Below are positions 12,549 to 20,012 of a DNA stretch of 24,004 nucleotides, piece by piece (the first letter of the stretch is position 1; each line of letters starts with the position of its first letter). Source of the stretch: a virus; the IMG/VR virus record IMGVR_UViG_3300027365_000405, positions 1 to 24,004 of that record. The stretch is one strand, 5' to 3'. A program made the position numbers and the translations under genes. The notes under the pieces were generated by a model. That model was not told where the DNA came from. It saw only the letters and a list, made by a program, of their open reading frames with translations, and did not search any database.

Positions 12549-13292
12549 ATGGACCTTCAACAAGCCATTGATACACTACCTGATACTTCTCAACCCGTAG
12601 TAGTAACTCATAGCGGAGGAATGGACTCCTCCGCTGGAGTCATTCTCGCTGTTGAGAAGTATGGCGCCGAAAACGTGATCTCTGTTGGATTTAACTACGG
12701 GCAGAAACAAGTAGTAGAGCTAGAACGAGCTCAAGAACTGTGTAATATTCTGGGAGTAGAGCGACACGTTCTCGATCTTGACGTGTTGAGTGATATTGCA
12801 CGTCCAGTATCGGCTAACATTCAATCCTCTACCATTGATATGCCGTCGATTGAGGATGTGCTAGGCGACCCTCAGCCTAAAACAGAAGTTCCGTTTCGAA
12901 ATATGATTCTATTTTCGTTGACTGCGGCTCTTGCTGAGGCTCGAGGGGCATCACATATCATCTGCGGTCTGCAGGTACATGATGCATACGCGTATTGGGA
13001 TACTACTCAAGCGTTCGTAGATGCCATCAATCATACATTTCATCAGAATCGCAAACATCCTATTACTCTAGTGGCGCCGTTTGGCCATCTATCGAAGACA
13101 GAGGAGCTATCTCTTGTAGATCAAGCCGGTAAAATGTATCTCATGAGTCGCACTCTTACTTGCTACAATCCAGATGAGAAGCATCGATCTTGTGGGCGGT
13201 GCCCTTCTTGTTCAGAGAGAATCATGGCGTTTATGAATATGGGTATGCGCGATCCCATTGAATACCAAGTAGACATTCCCTGGAGCGAATGA
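12549..13292 (+). CDS. queC: 7-cyano-7-deazaguanine (preQ0) synthase
   Basis: The product is 247 residues, slightly longer than cellular QueC (about 220-231). It has the PP-loop ATP pyrophosphatase motif SGGMDSSAG (22-30), the FNYGQKQVVELERA block, VPFRNMILFSLTAALAEARGA, and the C-terminal zinc site CYNPDEKHRSCGRCPSC with four cysteines. It converts 7-carboxy-7-deazaguanine plus ammonia and two ATP to preQ0. GAGGG precedes the ATG. The next gene, a class II glutamine amidotransferase, begins four bases after the stop, which recalls the fused Gat-QueC proteins of some phages and archaea. Confidence 0.96.
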   Translation: MDLQQAIDTLPDTSQPVVVTHSGGMDSSAGVILAVEKYGAENVISVGFNYGQKQVVELERAQELCNILGVERHVLDLDVLSDIARPVSANIQSSTIDMPSIEDVLGDPQPKTEVPFRNMILFSLTAALAEARGASHIICGLQVHDAYAYWDTTQAFVDAINHTFHQNRKHPITLVAPFGHLSKTEELSLVDQAGKMYLMSRTLTCYNPDEKHRSCGRCPSCSERIMAFMNMGMRDPIEYQVDIPWSE

Positions 13293-13295
13293 TAT

Positions 13296-13904
13296 ATGTG
13301 CGCTATTTTCGGTAGTATGGATGTAGGGGAGTTTCGGCTCCTCGCATCACTCAACCAATATCGCGGCTCTCATAGTTACTCTATTGCCGAGTATCGAGAC
13401 GGTGATATTCGGTTGAAAGAACAGCAACTAGGCACCAGTCATTTCGTGGTAGAAGGCAAAGGACTTCATATCGGTCATGTGCAGGCGCCTACAACATCTG
13501 ATCGTGATATTAGCAACATTCATCCTTGTCAAATGAACGGTAATATGCTATGGCATAACGGCATCATCAAAGATAAACAAGTAGCACAATGGCGAGGTGA
13601 ATCGGAAGATATTGCCTGGGACACTTACTGGCTCATGAAGAACCTCGAAGAGCGAGGATGGGGCGTTTTATCTGAAACTGACGGAGCATTTGCCTGCCTT
13701 TACTTCTATCAAGGTGAGCTGTATTTGTTTCGCAATCACAACTGCCCTATGTTTCTCAAAGAGTCGACTTTTTCTTCTACGCGTTTCGATAAGAGCTCGC
13801 CTATTAAATCAGGTGTAGTATATAAGTACGATGGAAGCGCATTTGCGTCTACTGATATCACGTTTAACACCAATCAACCTTACTTCTTCAGTCTCAACTC
13901 ATAA
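13296..13904 (+). CDS. Stand-alone class II glutamine amidotransferase domain
   Basis: The product is 202 residues. The Ntn-type catalytic cysteine is Cys2 (MCAIFGS), and the other conserved elements are present: YRGSHSYSIAEY (22-33, counterpart of RGxDSxGI), GHVQAPT (60-66), WHNGI (86-90, oxyanion Asn/Gly) and TDGAFACLYF (128-137). It would release ammonia from glutamine for a partner enzyme; it has no synthase domain. It begins four bases after queC. In Gat-QueC fusions this domain is joined to a QueC domain and enables conversion of preQ0 to the formamidine G+. Here the domains are separate genes, so it may partner QueC either to feed nitrile formation or to make a G+-like base. The assignment to the amidotransferase superfamily is firm; the partner is inferred. 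Confidence 0.85.
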   Translation: MCAIFGSMDVGEFRLLASLNQYRGSHSYSIAEYRDGDIRLKEQQLGTSHFVVEGKGLHIGHVQAPTTSDRDISNIHPCQMNGNMLWHNGIIKDKQVAQWRGESEDIAWDTYWLMKNLEERGWGVLSETDGAFACLYFYQGELYLFRNHNCPMFLKESTFSSTRFDKSSPIKSGVVYKYDGSAFASTDITFNTNQPYFFSLNS

Positions 13905-13913
13905 GGATATAGA

Positions 13914-14405
13914 ATGATTCATATTGCATCTCATCTCACTCAATCTGAACTTACCAATATTCTAGAAGGTGATGTTCAACCTAATGCTGTTGATCTGCGC
14001 GTGGCTAAAGTGATGCGCATTAATAACGACCCCTTTATCATTGATGAAGAACGGAAAGTTCATCGCGGATCGGTAGAGGTAGAAGTGAACGAGGACGGCT
14101 ATTGGGAACTGGAACCAGGCTCGTACGAAATTGTCATGGATAACGCCGTCAAGGTAGGAGTTGGTGAATCGGGTTTCGTCATCACACGCTCTACCCTCAA
14201 TCGAAACGGAGTGTACATCACCACCGGTCTATATGATTCTGGCTATCATGGGATGATGGCTGCTGCCTTGCACGTTCAGCGTGGTGTAGCCTATATTAAG
14301 CCGGGTACTCGTGTGGGTCAGTATCTGTGCTTTGAATCAGAGACTCTCAGTGAGTATGATGGTGATTACGGTTTCAACAAAGAACACGATCAAAAATACG
14401 TTTAA
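13914..14405 (+). CDS. dUTPase/dCTP deaminase-superfamily nucleotide hydrolase
   Basis: The product is 163 residues. Trimeric dUTPase/Dcd motifs are seen in order: PNAVDLRVAKV (23-33, motif I), FVITRSTLNRNGV (88-100, motif II), TTGLYDSGYHGMM (103-115, motif III) and PGTRVGQYLCF (130-140, motif IV). The catalytic-loop Asp108 in DSGY fits dUTPase; the Glu typical of dCTP deaminase after motif III is not obvious. No classical glycine-rich motif V is present, though YDGDYGF may replace it. Such enzymes hydrolyse dUTP (or deaminate dCTP), keeping uracil out of DNA. It is embedded between the amidotransferase and queD in the deazaguanine operon, so action on a modified dNTP cannot be excluded. Confidence 0.8.
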   Translation: MIHIASHLTQSELTNILEGDVQPNAVDLRVAKVMRINNDPFIIDEERKVHRGSVEVEVNEDGYWELEPGSYEIVMDNAVKVGVGESGFVITRSTLNRNGVYITTGLYDSGYHGMMAAALHVQRGVAYIKPGTRVGQYLCFESETLSEYDGDYGFNKEHDQKYV

Positions 14406-14415
14406 GGAATAGCTA

Positions 14416-14997
14416 ATGGGAATCAAGATTAAATCTACCAAGTCTTTTTATCATATGCCTGTAGCTCATGCGCAGTATCATGATATGACACCCGAGCGTA
14501 CACCAGGGGCGTGTGCGGCGATCCACGGATATGATCGCTCAGTTCATCTTACATTTGCTGGCGAGGTAGATGATCACGGGTGGATCTATCCATTCGGTGA
14601 CCTCAAACCGGTTAAGGAATTTCTAGAATACTATTTCGATCATACCCTGGTATTACCAGCCGATGACCCGAGGCTAGAGAATATCCCAGTAGAGATGATG
14701 GAGTGTGGTCAGCTGCTCGGTGAGATGCGCATTCTGCCTTATGGCGTCTCCATGGAGATGAGTTCGCTATTCGCCTGGGAGTATATTAATCCCTATATCT
14801 ACCACACTACAGGCGGTCGTGTATATCTAGAGAAGATTGAATTTCGTGAGCATGAGAAGAACTCAGCTTTTCTAGAGGTCGATGAGGAGACGGCGAAGAA
14901 GCAAGCTGAGCGGTATCGTTCAGATGCCGATCTGCTGGTGAAGGTGATCATGCATGCACATCAACCACCCAAGGATGCGCTGGCACAATACAGTTGA
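14416..14997 (+). CDS. queD: 6-carboxy-5,6,7,8-tetrahydropterin synthase-like protein
   Basis: The product is 193 residues, longer than cellular QueD (about 120-140). The recognised core runs SFYHMPVAHAQ (10-20), GACAAIHGYDRSVHLTFAGE (31-50), GWIYPFGDLKPVKEFLEYYFDHTLVL (55-80), with Cys33 as the catalytic thiol and Asp75-His76 as the catalytic pair. QueD makes 6-carboxy-tetrahydropterin from dihydroneopterin triphosphate, feeding QueE. The zinc-binding HGH is HGY here (His37, Tyr39), so the third zinc ligand differs; His18 and His37 are kept. The C-terminal third is an extra helical extension. It is the last gene of the dpdA operon and its stop overlaps the next promoter. Identity is strong, metal site unusual. 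Confidence 0.87.
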   Translation: MGIKIKSTKSFYHMPVAHAQYHDMTPERTPGACAAIHGYDRSVHLTFAGEVDDHGWIYPFGDLKPVKEFLEYYFDHTLVLPADDPRLENIPVEMMECGQLLGEMRILPYGVSMEMSSLFAWEYINPYIYHTTGGRVYLEKIEFREHEKNSAFLEVDEETAKKQAERYRSDADLLVKVIMHAHQPPKDALAQYS

Positions 14998-15022
14998 CTT
15001 CTACAGCTGAGTAGCCTATAAT
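14994..15022 (+). promoter_or_regulatory. Sigma70-type promoter P8
   Basis: TTGACT (14994-14999), 17 bp, TATAAT (15017-15022). GTTGAC (14993-14998) and GTCAAC (15029-15034) form a 6-bp inverted repeat around the core. The queD stop lies within the -35. It drives the gene at 15053. Confidence 0.88.
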
Positions 15023-15052
15023 GAATGTGTCAACACAAAGAGGAGCGACATC

Positions 15053-15595
15053 ATGCGTCATATTTGTGAATTTGATGGTATCGGTTACGTCAACAACCGC
15101 GGTACATCCCGCTATTGGGGAGTGGTGTCTAAGACTCTAACCGCTGGTAGTACATACTTCGTCTGCTTAAATGGACCGGGTGGTAAAGTGAACATCCATA
15201 ACCATCTCAGTGAGAAAGAAAACGCCTGGATTGCAGCATCGTATTACGAATATCCCAAGGAAGAATACGGTGTTGCGCGAGCGATTCCATCACCAAACGG
15301 AGATCGTGAGTACAGAATCACCGCTAATGGCAAGGTCCATGTTCACAGCACTCAATACGGCACCTCTACCTATAACGTCAAGCGAGTGACAGGATCACCA
15401 CAACCTGACATCCTGTGCGGTCAACAGTCTAAGACCGACACAGATAATAAACCGGAAGTGTTGTGGAGTGCACAGTCCATTCAAGCACTACAAGAGCTGG
15501 CTCGTGTGGCACTAGAAGATGACACTACGGATGGTTCTTACTGGGAGACCATGGAGCGAATCGCGCGTATTGCTAAGAGTCGCCCTGGACAATAA
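15053..15595 (+). CDS. Unknown phage protein
   Basis: The product is 180 residues and I do not recognise it. The first two thirds are beta-rich with repeated Tyr/Gly turns (GIGYVNNRGTSRYWGVV, GSTYFVCLNGPGGKVNIHNHL, YRITANGKVHVHSTQYGTSTY), suggestive of a small beta-sandwich or OB-like fold. The C-terminal part (SAQSIQALQELARVALEDD, YWETMERIARIAKS) is helical. The His residues in NIHNHL and HVHS could bind metal. AGAGGAG precedes the ATG, and it has its own strong promoter and is a single-gene unit immediately upstream of the polymerase promoter. Confidence 0.75.
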   Translation: MRHICEFDGIGYVNNRGTSRYWGVVSKTLTAGSTYFVCLNGPGGKVNIHNHLSEKENAWIAASYYEYPKEEYGVARAIPSPNGDREYRITANGKVHVHSTQYGTSTYNVKRVTGSPQPDILCGQQSKTDTDNKPEVLWSAQSIQALQELARVALEDDTTDGSYWETMERIARIAKSRPGQ

Positions 15596-15614
15596 ACCAC
15601 ATGTAAGCTAATAT
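15586..15614 (+). promoter_or_regulatory. Sigma70-type promoter P9 for the polymerase operon
   Basis: TGGACA (15586-15591), 17 bp, TAATAT (15609-15614). Expected start about 15621, inside the left arm of the adjoining hairpin. It drives both polymerase fragments and the homing endonuclease. Confidence 0.65.
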
Positions 15615-15646
15615 CGAGAGGTGTGATAGCCCTATCACACCTCTCG
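15615..15646 (+). terminator. 14-bp perfect hairpin fused to promoter P9
   Basis: CGAGAGGTGTGATA (15615-15628), loop GCCC, and TATCACACCTCTCG (15633-15646). It abuts the -10 box with no gap, so P9 transcripts carry only part of the left arm while read-through RNA carries the entire stem. There is no U-tract. It may block or destabilise read-through RNA into the polymerase gene. Confidence 0.6.
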
Positions 15647-15665
15647 AGCTGTTTAAGGAGCATCA

Positions 15666-16991
15666 ATGTCTGATTTCTTTTATACGTATTATCGGCGTCA
15701 TGGGAATAAGATTCTCATGCGTTATGTTAAGAACGGCAAGGCTAAGAATCGAGTGATCGACTTCTATGAGCCCACCTTATACGTCGATACAGCAGAAGAC
15801 AGTGATATTACTAACATCTACGATCAGCGCGTTAAACCAGTGTCGTTTGACTCGATGAAGCAAGCTGACTCATTTGCCGAGCAGTACAAAGACGTGGATG
15901 GAATGAACGTATATGGCAACAACGATTATACCAATCAGTTCATCATTGAGTTGTTTGATGGTGATACACCAAACTTTAACGCCGATCAAATCAAGATTGG
16001 TTATATCGATATCGAGGTCCACGCAGAGACCTTTCCTGATCCAGAGGAGCATCGCTGGCCGGTGAATGCGATCACTGTCTATAACTCTACCAGAAAGCAG
16101 TATATTACATGGGGTTTGGAGCACGGTGAATCATATTCACAGGAGAACCAGCACGAGAAGGTTCAGTCGCTGAATGTGGATTATCGTCCGTTTAGTGATG
16201 AAAAAGATATGCTGCGTGATTTTCTTCTTCACATGAATCAAGAAGAGTATCACATCACTACAGGATGGAACTCAGAGTTATTCGATTGGCCGTACCTCAT
16301 CAATCGGTGCTATCGTCTTTTCGGTGAAGCATATACTAAGAAGATGCTATCACCATTTAACATGATTCAGCGTACAGAAGTTTCTGGTGCGTTTGGTGGC
16401 AAGCCAAAAACGAAATACAAAGTGGTAGGGGTGCCAGATCTAGACTATATGGCACTATACAAGAAGCACGTATTCGTGCCACGTGAATCATATAGACTAG
16501 ATTTCATCGCAGAGGCTGAACTAGACGAACGCAAATTGGACTACTCTGAGTACGGTGGTCTAGACACCTTGTACTTAGATAATTACCAGTTGTTCATTGA
16601 CTACAACATCATCGACGTAGATCTTATCCGTCGTCTAGACGAAAAGCTCGGCCTGTTCAATCAAACATACGCGCTAGCTTACTACGCACTCACCAACTAC
16701 GAAGACACTCTCGGCACAGTGCGTATATGGGAGCACTTGATCGCCAAGTTTCTATACAAGCAAGGGCAGGTGCCGCTGTACTTTGGCATCAGGGGTGTAG
16801 ATCGATCCTTTCAGGGTGCATATGTGAAGGAACCGCGACCAGGGATGTATGAGTGGGTGGTAAGTTGTGATCTTAATTCACTATACCCTCACATCGAAAT
16901 CCAGTATAATATAGGACCCGAAACCCATCTAAATATTGATTCAGTAGAACAGAGAGCCCTCGATGAAATCAATCGCAGACTTAAAGAATGA
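15666..16991 (+). CDS. 43A: DNA polymerase gp43, N-terminal cistron (exonuclease and palm start)
   Basis: The product is 441 residues and corresponds to the N-terminal half of T4 gp43. Exo I is GYIDIEVHAETFPDP (Asp115, Glu117; T4 Asp112/Glu114), Exo II GWNSELFDWPYL (Asp207) and Exo III YNIIDVDLIRRLDEK (Asp317). The palm begins and polymerase motif A is SCDLNSLYPHI (Asp402). The reading frame then leaves polymerase similarity after GPETHLNIDSVEQR (about residue 430) and ends with nine residues and a stop read inside the homing-endonuclease insertion. Motifs B and C are in the separate cistron at 18678. The two proteins must assemble to give an active replicase. AAGGAG precedes the ATG. Confidence 0.94.
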   Translation: MSDFFYTYYRRHGNKILMRYVKNGKAKNRVIDFYEPTLYVDTAEDSDITNIYDQRVKPVSFDSMKQADSFAEQYKDVDGMNVYGNNDYTNQFIIELFDGDTPNFNADQIKIGYIDIEVHAETFPDPEEHRWPVNAITVYNSTRKQYITWGLEHGESYSQENQHEKVQSLNVDYRPFSDEKDMLRDFLLHMNQEEYHITTGWNSELFDWPYLINRCYRLFGEAYTKKMLSPFNMIQRTEVSGAFGGKPKTKYKVVGVPDLDYMALYKKHVFVPRESYRLDFIAEAELDERKLDYSEYGGLDTLYLDNYQLFIDYNIIDVDLIRRLDEKLGLFNQTYALAYYALTNYEDTLGTVRIWEHLIAKFLYKQGQVPLYFGIRGVDRSFQGAYVKEPRPGMYEWVVSCDLNSLYPHIEIQYNIGPETHLNIDSVEQRALDEINRRLKE

Positions 16992-18699
16992 AGTATTAGA
17001 CACGAATATTATTAGATCTGACGGGAAAGTAAACTCTAATATAATACGACATCTAGACAATCATCCTCGTATTAAGAGCATTGTACGCGATATACACAAC
17101 TACTATAACGCGCCAGGCGACTTAAAGTCTAGCTATTTGATAGTGCTCTGTATAAATGGTTATAAATCTCTACCAACATGCTCGGAATGCTCTGCGGTAC
17201 TAACGCATAAGGCCATACGAAATGTAAGCCCTATTGTTATATCCAGCTACTGCAGCCATAAGTGCGCAGGCACGAGTCAAAAACGAAAAGACAAACGAGC
17301 GACAACATTCGTGGAGCGGTATGGCGTAGAATATCCAAGCCAGCGAGAATCTTTTAAAGATTCTATGAACACTCCTGAGATGAGGAAGAAGAAAGCCGAC
17401 GCTATGCACTCATACTATAACAATTTGAGGTCGAGCGGGGCGTTCGATGACGAGATGGGGAAGCGAAACGAGAAGAGAAGGTCTACCGCCATAGAAAAAT
17501 ACGGTTCGTACGACGAATATATTGAGACGCGGGTTACATCATATAAGAATAACAACGATATGGAAGATGTTAACAGTCGACGCTCTGCATCGATTCGCGA
17601 TACTATTATTAAGCGATACGGCTCCTATAAAAGTCTACAAAAGCATAAGAAGCCGTATACTAACCCCAACTACCTGCGTATGTCCTCTGACCAGGTAGAT
17701 ATACTCACCAATAGAGATTCGTTTGTTAAGGAGCTAGAAAACAGTAATGATAGCATCGAGTATATGTCTGCTCGAACAGGCCTCGCTGTGTGTACTCTGT
17801 ACCTAAAGTGCAAGCAATTTGAAATAGAGCGAAACGGAAACATATCGTATCCCCATATCCTCATAATGAACATGCTTGACGATATGAGAGTTGACTATAC
17901 TATAAACGATAGAACTATTATCACTCCATATGAAATAGACGTGATGGTGGGAGATTCGATTGGAATTGAAATTAACGGTGTGACCTGGCATAGTGACAAA
18001 GTAAGAGATAAGAATTACCACTTGATGAAAACAGAAATGGCATCAACTCGTGGAGTGCACCTAATTCACTTGACTGACGTTGAGATAATCAACAACCAGT
18101 ATAAAATCGAATCGTTCTTAGCGTCTCTGGTTAACAGTGATATCAGAGTGTTGTATGCTAGAAAGTGTAGTGTGGTTGAGATAGAATTGTCGCGCTATCG
18201 CGAACTCTGTAATATGTGGCATATGCAAGGGTACGCGTATGCCGATTGTGTGTACGGGCTCGAATATGAAGGCGAGCTGGTTCAAGTTATGTCTTTTTCT
18301 CGTTCTCGTTTCAATCAATCATATCAATACGAGCTTGTGCGTTTGTGTACAACACGCCATACAAGGGTTGTCGGAGGAGCATCGCGTCTACTGTCACGCT
18401 TTAAGAAGGAAAAATGCCCCTCTTCGATAATATCGTATTGTGATCGATCTCTTCATACAGGAAGAGTATACGAGCAGTTAGGTTTTATATATGATGGTGA
18501 TACTAATATAGGGTATCGCTATTATAAGAGCGGTAAGCTATACTCTCGCTACACCTTTCAAAAACATAAGCTCAAGGATAAATTTCCAGACATTTGGAGC
18601 GAAGACAAAACAGAATATGAAATCATGTCAGAGGCAGGATATCTAAGAATATGGGATTGCGGAAATCGGAGGTTTGTATGGAACGACAGAGACTACTAG
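16963..18699 (+). CDS. Large homing endonuclease with EDxHD/Vsr-like nuclease domain
   Basis: The product is 578 residues and occupies essentially the whole insertion in gene 43, overlapping the first polymerase cistron by 29 nt and the second by 22 nt. The N-terminal part has a zinc-finger-like CSECS...CSHKC and repeated YG motifs (ERYGVEYPSQ, EKYGSYDEY, KRYGSYKS) common to phage homing endonucleases. The nuclease core is PYEIDVMVGDSIGIEINGV (from 322) with WHS, then YHLMKTE: Glu324, Asp326, Glu336, His343 and Lys356 fit the EDxHD/Vsr-like fold of I-Bth0305I-type enzymes. A C-terminal domain (from about 395) starts LYARKCSVVEIE. The enzyme should cut gene 43 lacking the insert and drive its spread. 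Codon use (many ATA, AGA) differs from neighbours. Confidence 0.88.
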   Translation: MKSIADLKNEVLDTNIIRSDGKVNSNIIRHLDNHPRIKSIVRDIHNYYNAPGDLKSSYLIVLCINGYKSLPTCSECSAVLTHKAIRNVSPIVISSYCSHKCAGTSQKRKDKRATTFVERYGVEYPSQRESFKDSMNTPEMRKKKADAMHSYYNNLRSSGAFDDEMGKRNEKRRSTAIEKYGSYDEYIETRVTSYKNNNDMEDVNSRRSASIRDTIIKRYGSYKSLQKHKKPYTNPNYLRMSSDQVDILTNRDSFVKELENSNDSIEYMSARTGLAVCTLYLKCKQFEIERNGNISYPHILIMNMLDDMRVDYTINDRTIITPYEIDVMVGDSIGIEINGVTWHSDKVRDKNYHLMKTEMASTRGVHLIHLTDVEIINNQYKIESFLASLVNSDIRVLYARKCSVVEIELSRYRELCNMWHMQGYAYADCVYGLEYEGELVQVMSFSRSRFNQSYQYELVRLCTTRHTRVVGGASRLLSRFKKEKCPSSIISYCDRSLHTGRVYEQLGFIYDGDTNIGYRYYKSGKLYSRYTFQKHKLKDKFPDIWSEDKTEYEIMSEAGYLRIWDCGNRRFVWNDRDY

Positions 18700-20012
18700 A
18701 GATTAAGGATTACATTGAGTCGGGTCAATTTCGGATGGATCGTGAAAAGTATACTGTTGACGATATCATCAATGAGCGCTTAGATGATAGGTTTCGTCGT
18801 TGTGTGCAATTGGCTGATGCTACCATGGCAGCCAACTTCCACTTCTATCGACGCGATAAACCATCATTCTTTAGTTCTATCAAGAGCGAGCTATATAACG
18901 AACGCAAGACATACAAGAAGAAAATGCTTGAGCAAGAGCAGTTAATGGCCGATGCACCGACCAAGGAAGAGAAACGCCAATATTCGTCTGCTCAGTCACA
19001 ATACCATAATATGCAAATGGCTTTGAAGATCCTCTTGAATGGGGGATATGGAGCTCTCGCAAACAAGCACTTCCTTTACTACATGGTGGATAATGCCGAA
19101 GCTATCACTGCATCGGGTCGCCTCATCAACAAGTGGGCGGGCACTCGAGTAGATGGCTTCCTTAACAATATACTAGGCAAGGGCACCTACTGGATCTACA
19201 GTGATACGGATAGTGGGTACTTCACGCTGAAGCCTTTCGTAGAACAGGTGTTTGGTGGTGATGTAGATGATAAACAATCTGTTGTGAACGCGATCGATCA
19301 ATTTTACAAGGAGGTGCTAGGACCAAAGATTGATGATTTCGCGCAAGACATGTGCGAATATGTTAATGGTCGAGAGCAGAAGATGGTATGGGAGCGCGAG
19401 GTAATATCCGAGCGCGCTGTGTGGTTGGCGCGGAAGCGATATGTAATGACGGTGTGGGATAATGAGGGTGTTCGATACCATAAAGAGCCTAAGCTCAAAT
19501 ACATGGGCGTAGATGCTGTACGATCATCTACACCAGCTTGGTCTCGTGAAGCACTAAAAGAGTGTTATATGATTGCACTTACAGATGGTGAACGAGCTGT
19601 ACAGCAGTATATCTCTGAGGTGTATGATAACTTCCTATCCAAACGCGTTGATGAAATTGCTATTCCTACTGGCGTCAATGGTATACTAAAGTATGCTGAT
19701 GATGATAACATTTTCATTAAAGGCACACCCAAGCACGTCAAAGCAGTTCTCATTCACAATTACCTGGTAGATCAATACAACGCTAATGTCAACAAGATTA
19801 CAGACGGTAACAAAATTAAATATGTTCCGCTCAAGATGCCGAATCCTATTAAACAGGAAGTGGTAGCGTTTGAACAATTTCTCCCTAAAGAGTTTAAAGT
19901 AGACGAATACGTAGACTATGACGCTGTGTTTGAACGAGCCTTTGCCAAACCGGTAGATGCTTTTCTATCGCCTATTGGGTGGACGGCTGAAGAAACCAAC
20001 ACACTGTTTTAA
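18678..20012 (+). CDS. 43B: DNA polymerase gp43, C-terminal cistron (fingers, palm, thumb)
   Basis: I choose ATG 18678 (444 residues), six bases after GGAGG inside the endonuclease gene; an in-frame ATG at 18651 has no ribosome site and would add residues foreign to polymerases. Early residues (ERQRLLEIKDYIESGQF, then KPSFFSSIKSELYNERKTYKKKM) match the T4 region before the fingers helix. Motif B is ALKILLNGGYGALANKHF (Lys117, Asn121, Tyr124, Gly125) and motif C IYSDTDSGY (Asp176, Asp178). REVISERAVWLARKRYVM, KYMGVDAVRSSTP and a C-terminal WTAEETNTLF follow T4 gp43, the last being the likely clamp-binding tail. It is in the same frame phase as the N-terminal cistron. It supplies two of the catalytic carboxylates, the first being in 43A. 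Confidence 0.94.
   Translation: MERQRLLEIKDYIESGQFRMDREKYTVDDIINERLDDRFRRCVQLADATMAANFHFYRRDKPSFFSSIKSELYNERKTYKKKMLEQEQLMADAPTKEEKRQYSSAQSQYHNMQMALKILLNGGYGALANKHFLYYMVDNAEAITASGRLINKWAGTRVDGFLNNILGKGTYWIYSDTDSGYFTLKPFVEQVFGGDVDDKQSVVNAIDQFYKEVLGPKIDDFAQDMCEYVNGREQKMVWEREVISERAVWLARKRYVMTVWDNEGVRYHKEPKLKYMGVDAVRSSTPAWSREALKECYMIALTDGERAVQQYISEVYDNFLSKRVDEIAIPTGVNGILKYADDDNIFIKGTPKHVKAVLIHNYLVDQYNANVNKITDGNKIKYVPLKMPNPIKQEVVAFEQFLPKEFKVDEYVDYDAVFERAFAKPVDAFLSPIGWTAEETNTLF

Noticed and set aside
12609-12632. Perfect 9-bp stem AGCGGAGGA/TCCTCCGCT in queC
   Set aside because: It falls on the SGGMDSS codons of the PP-loop, where Ser/Gly/Ser codon choice gives complementarity easily; no promoter or gene start is nearby, so I see no regulatory role.
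16950-18690. Group I intron or intein in gene 43
   Set aside because: The endonuclease gene fills the entire insertion and overlaps both polymerase cistrons, leaving no space for intron core pairings; it is in a different frame from the polymerase, which excludes an intein.
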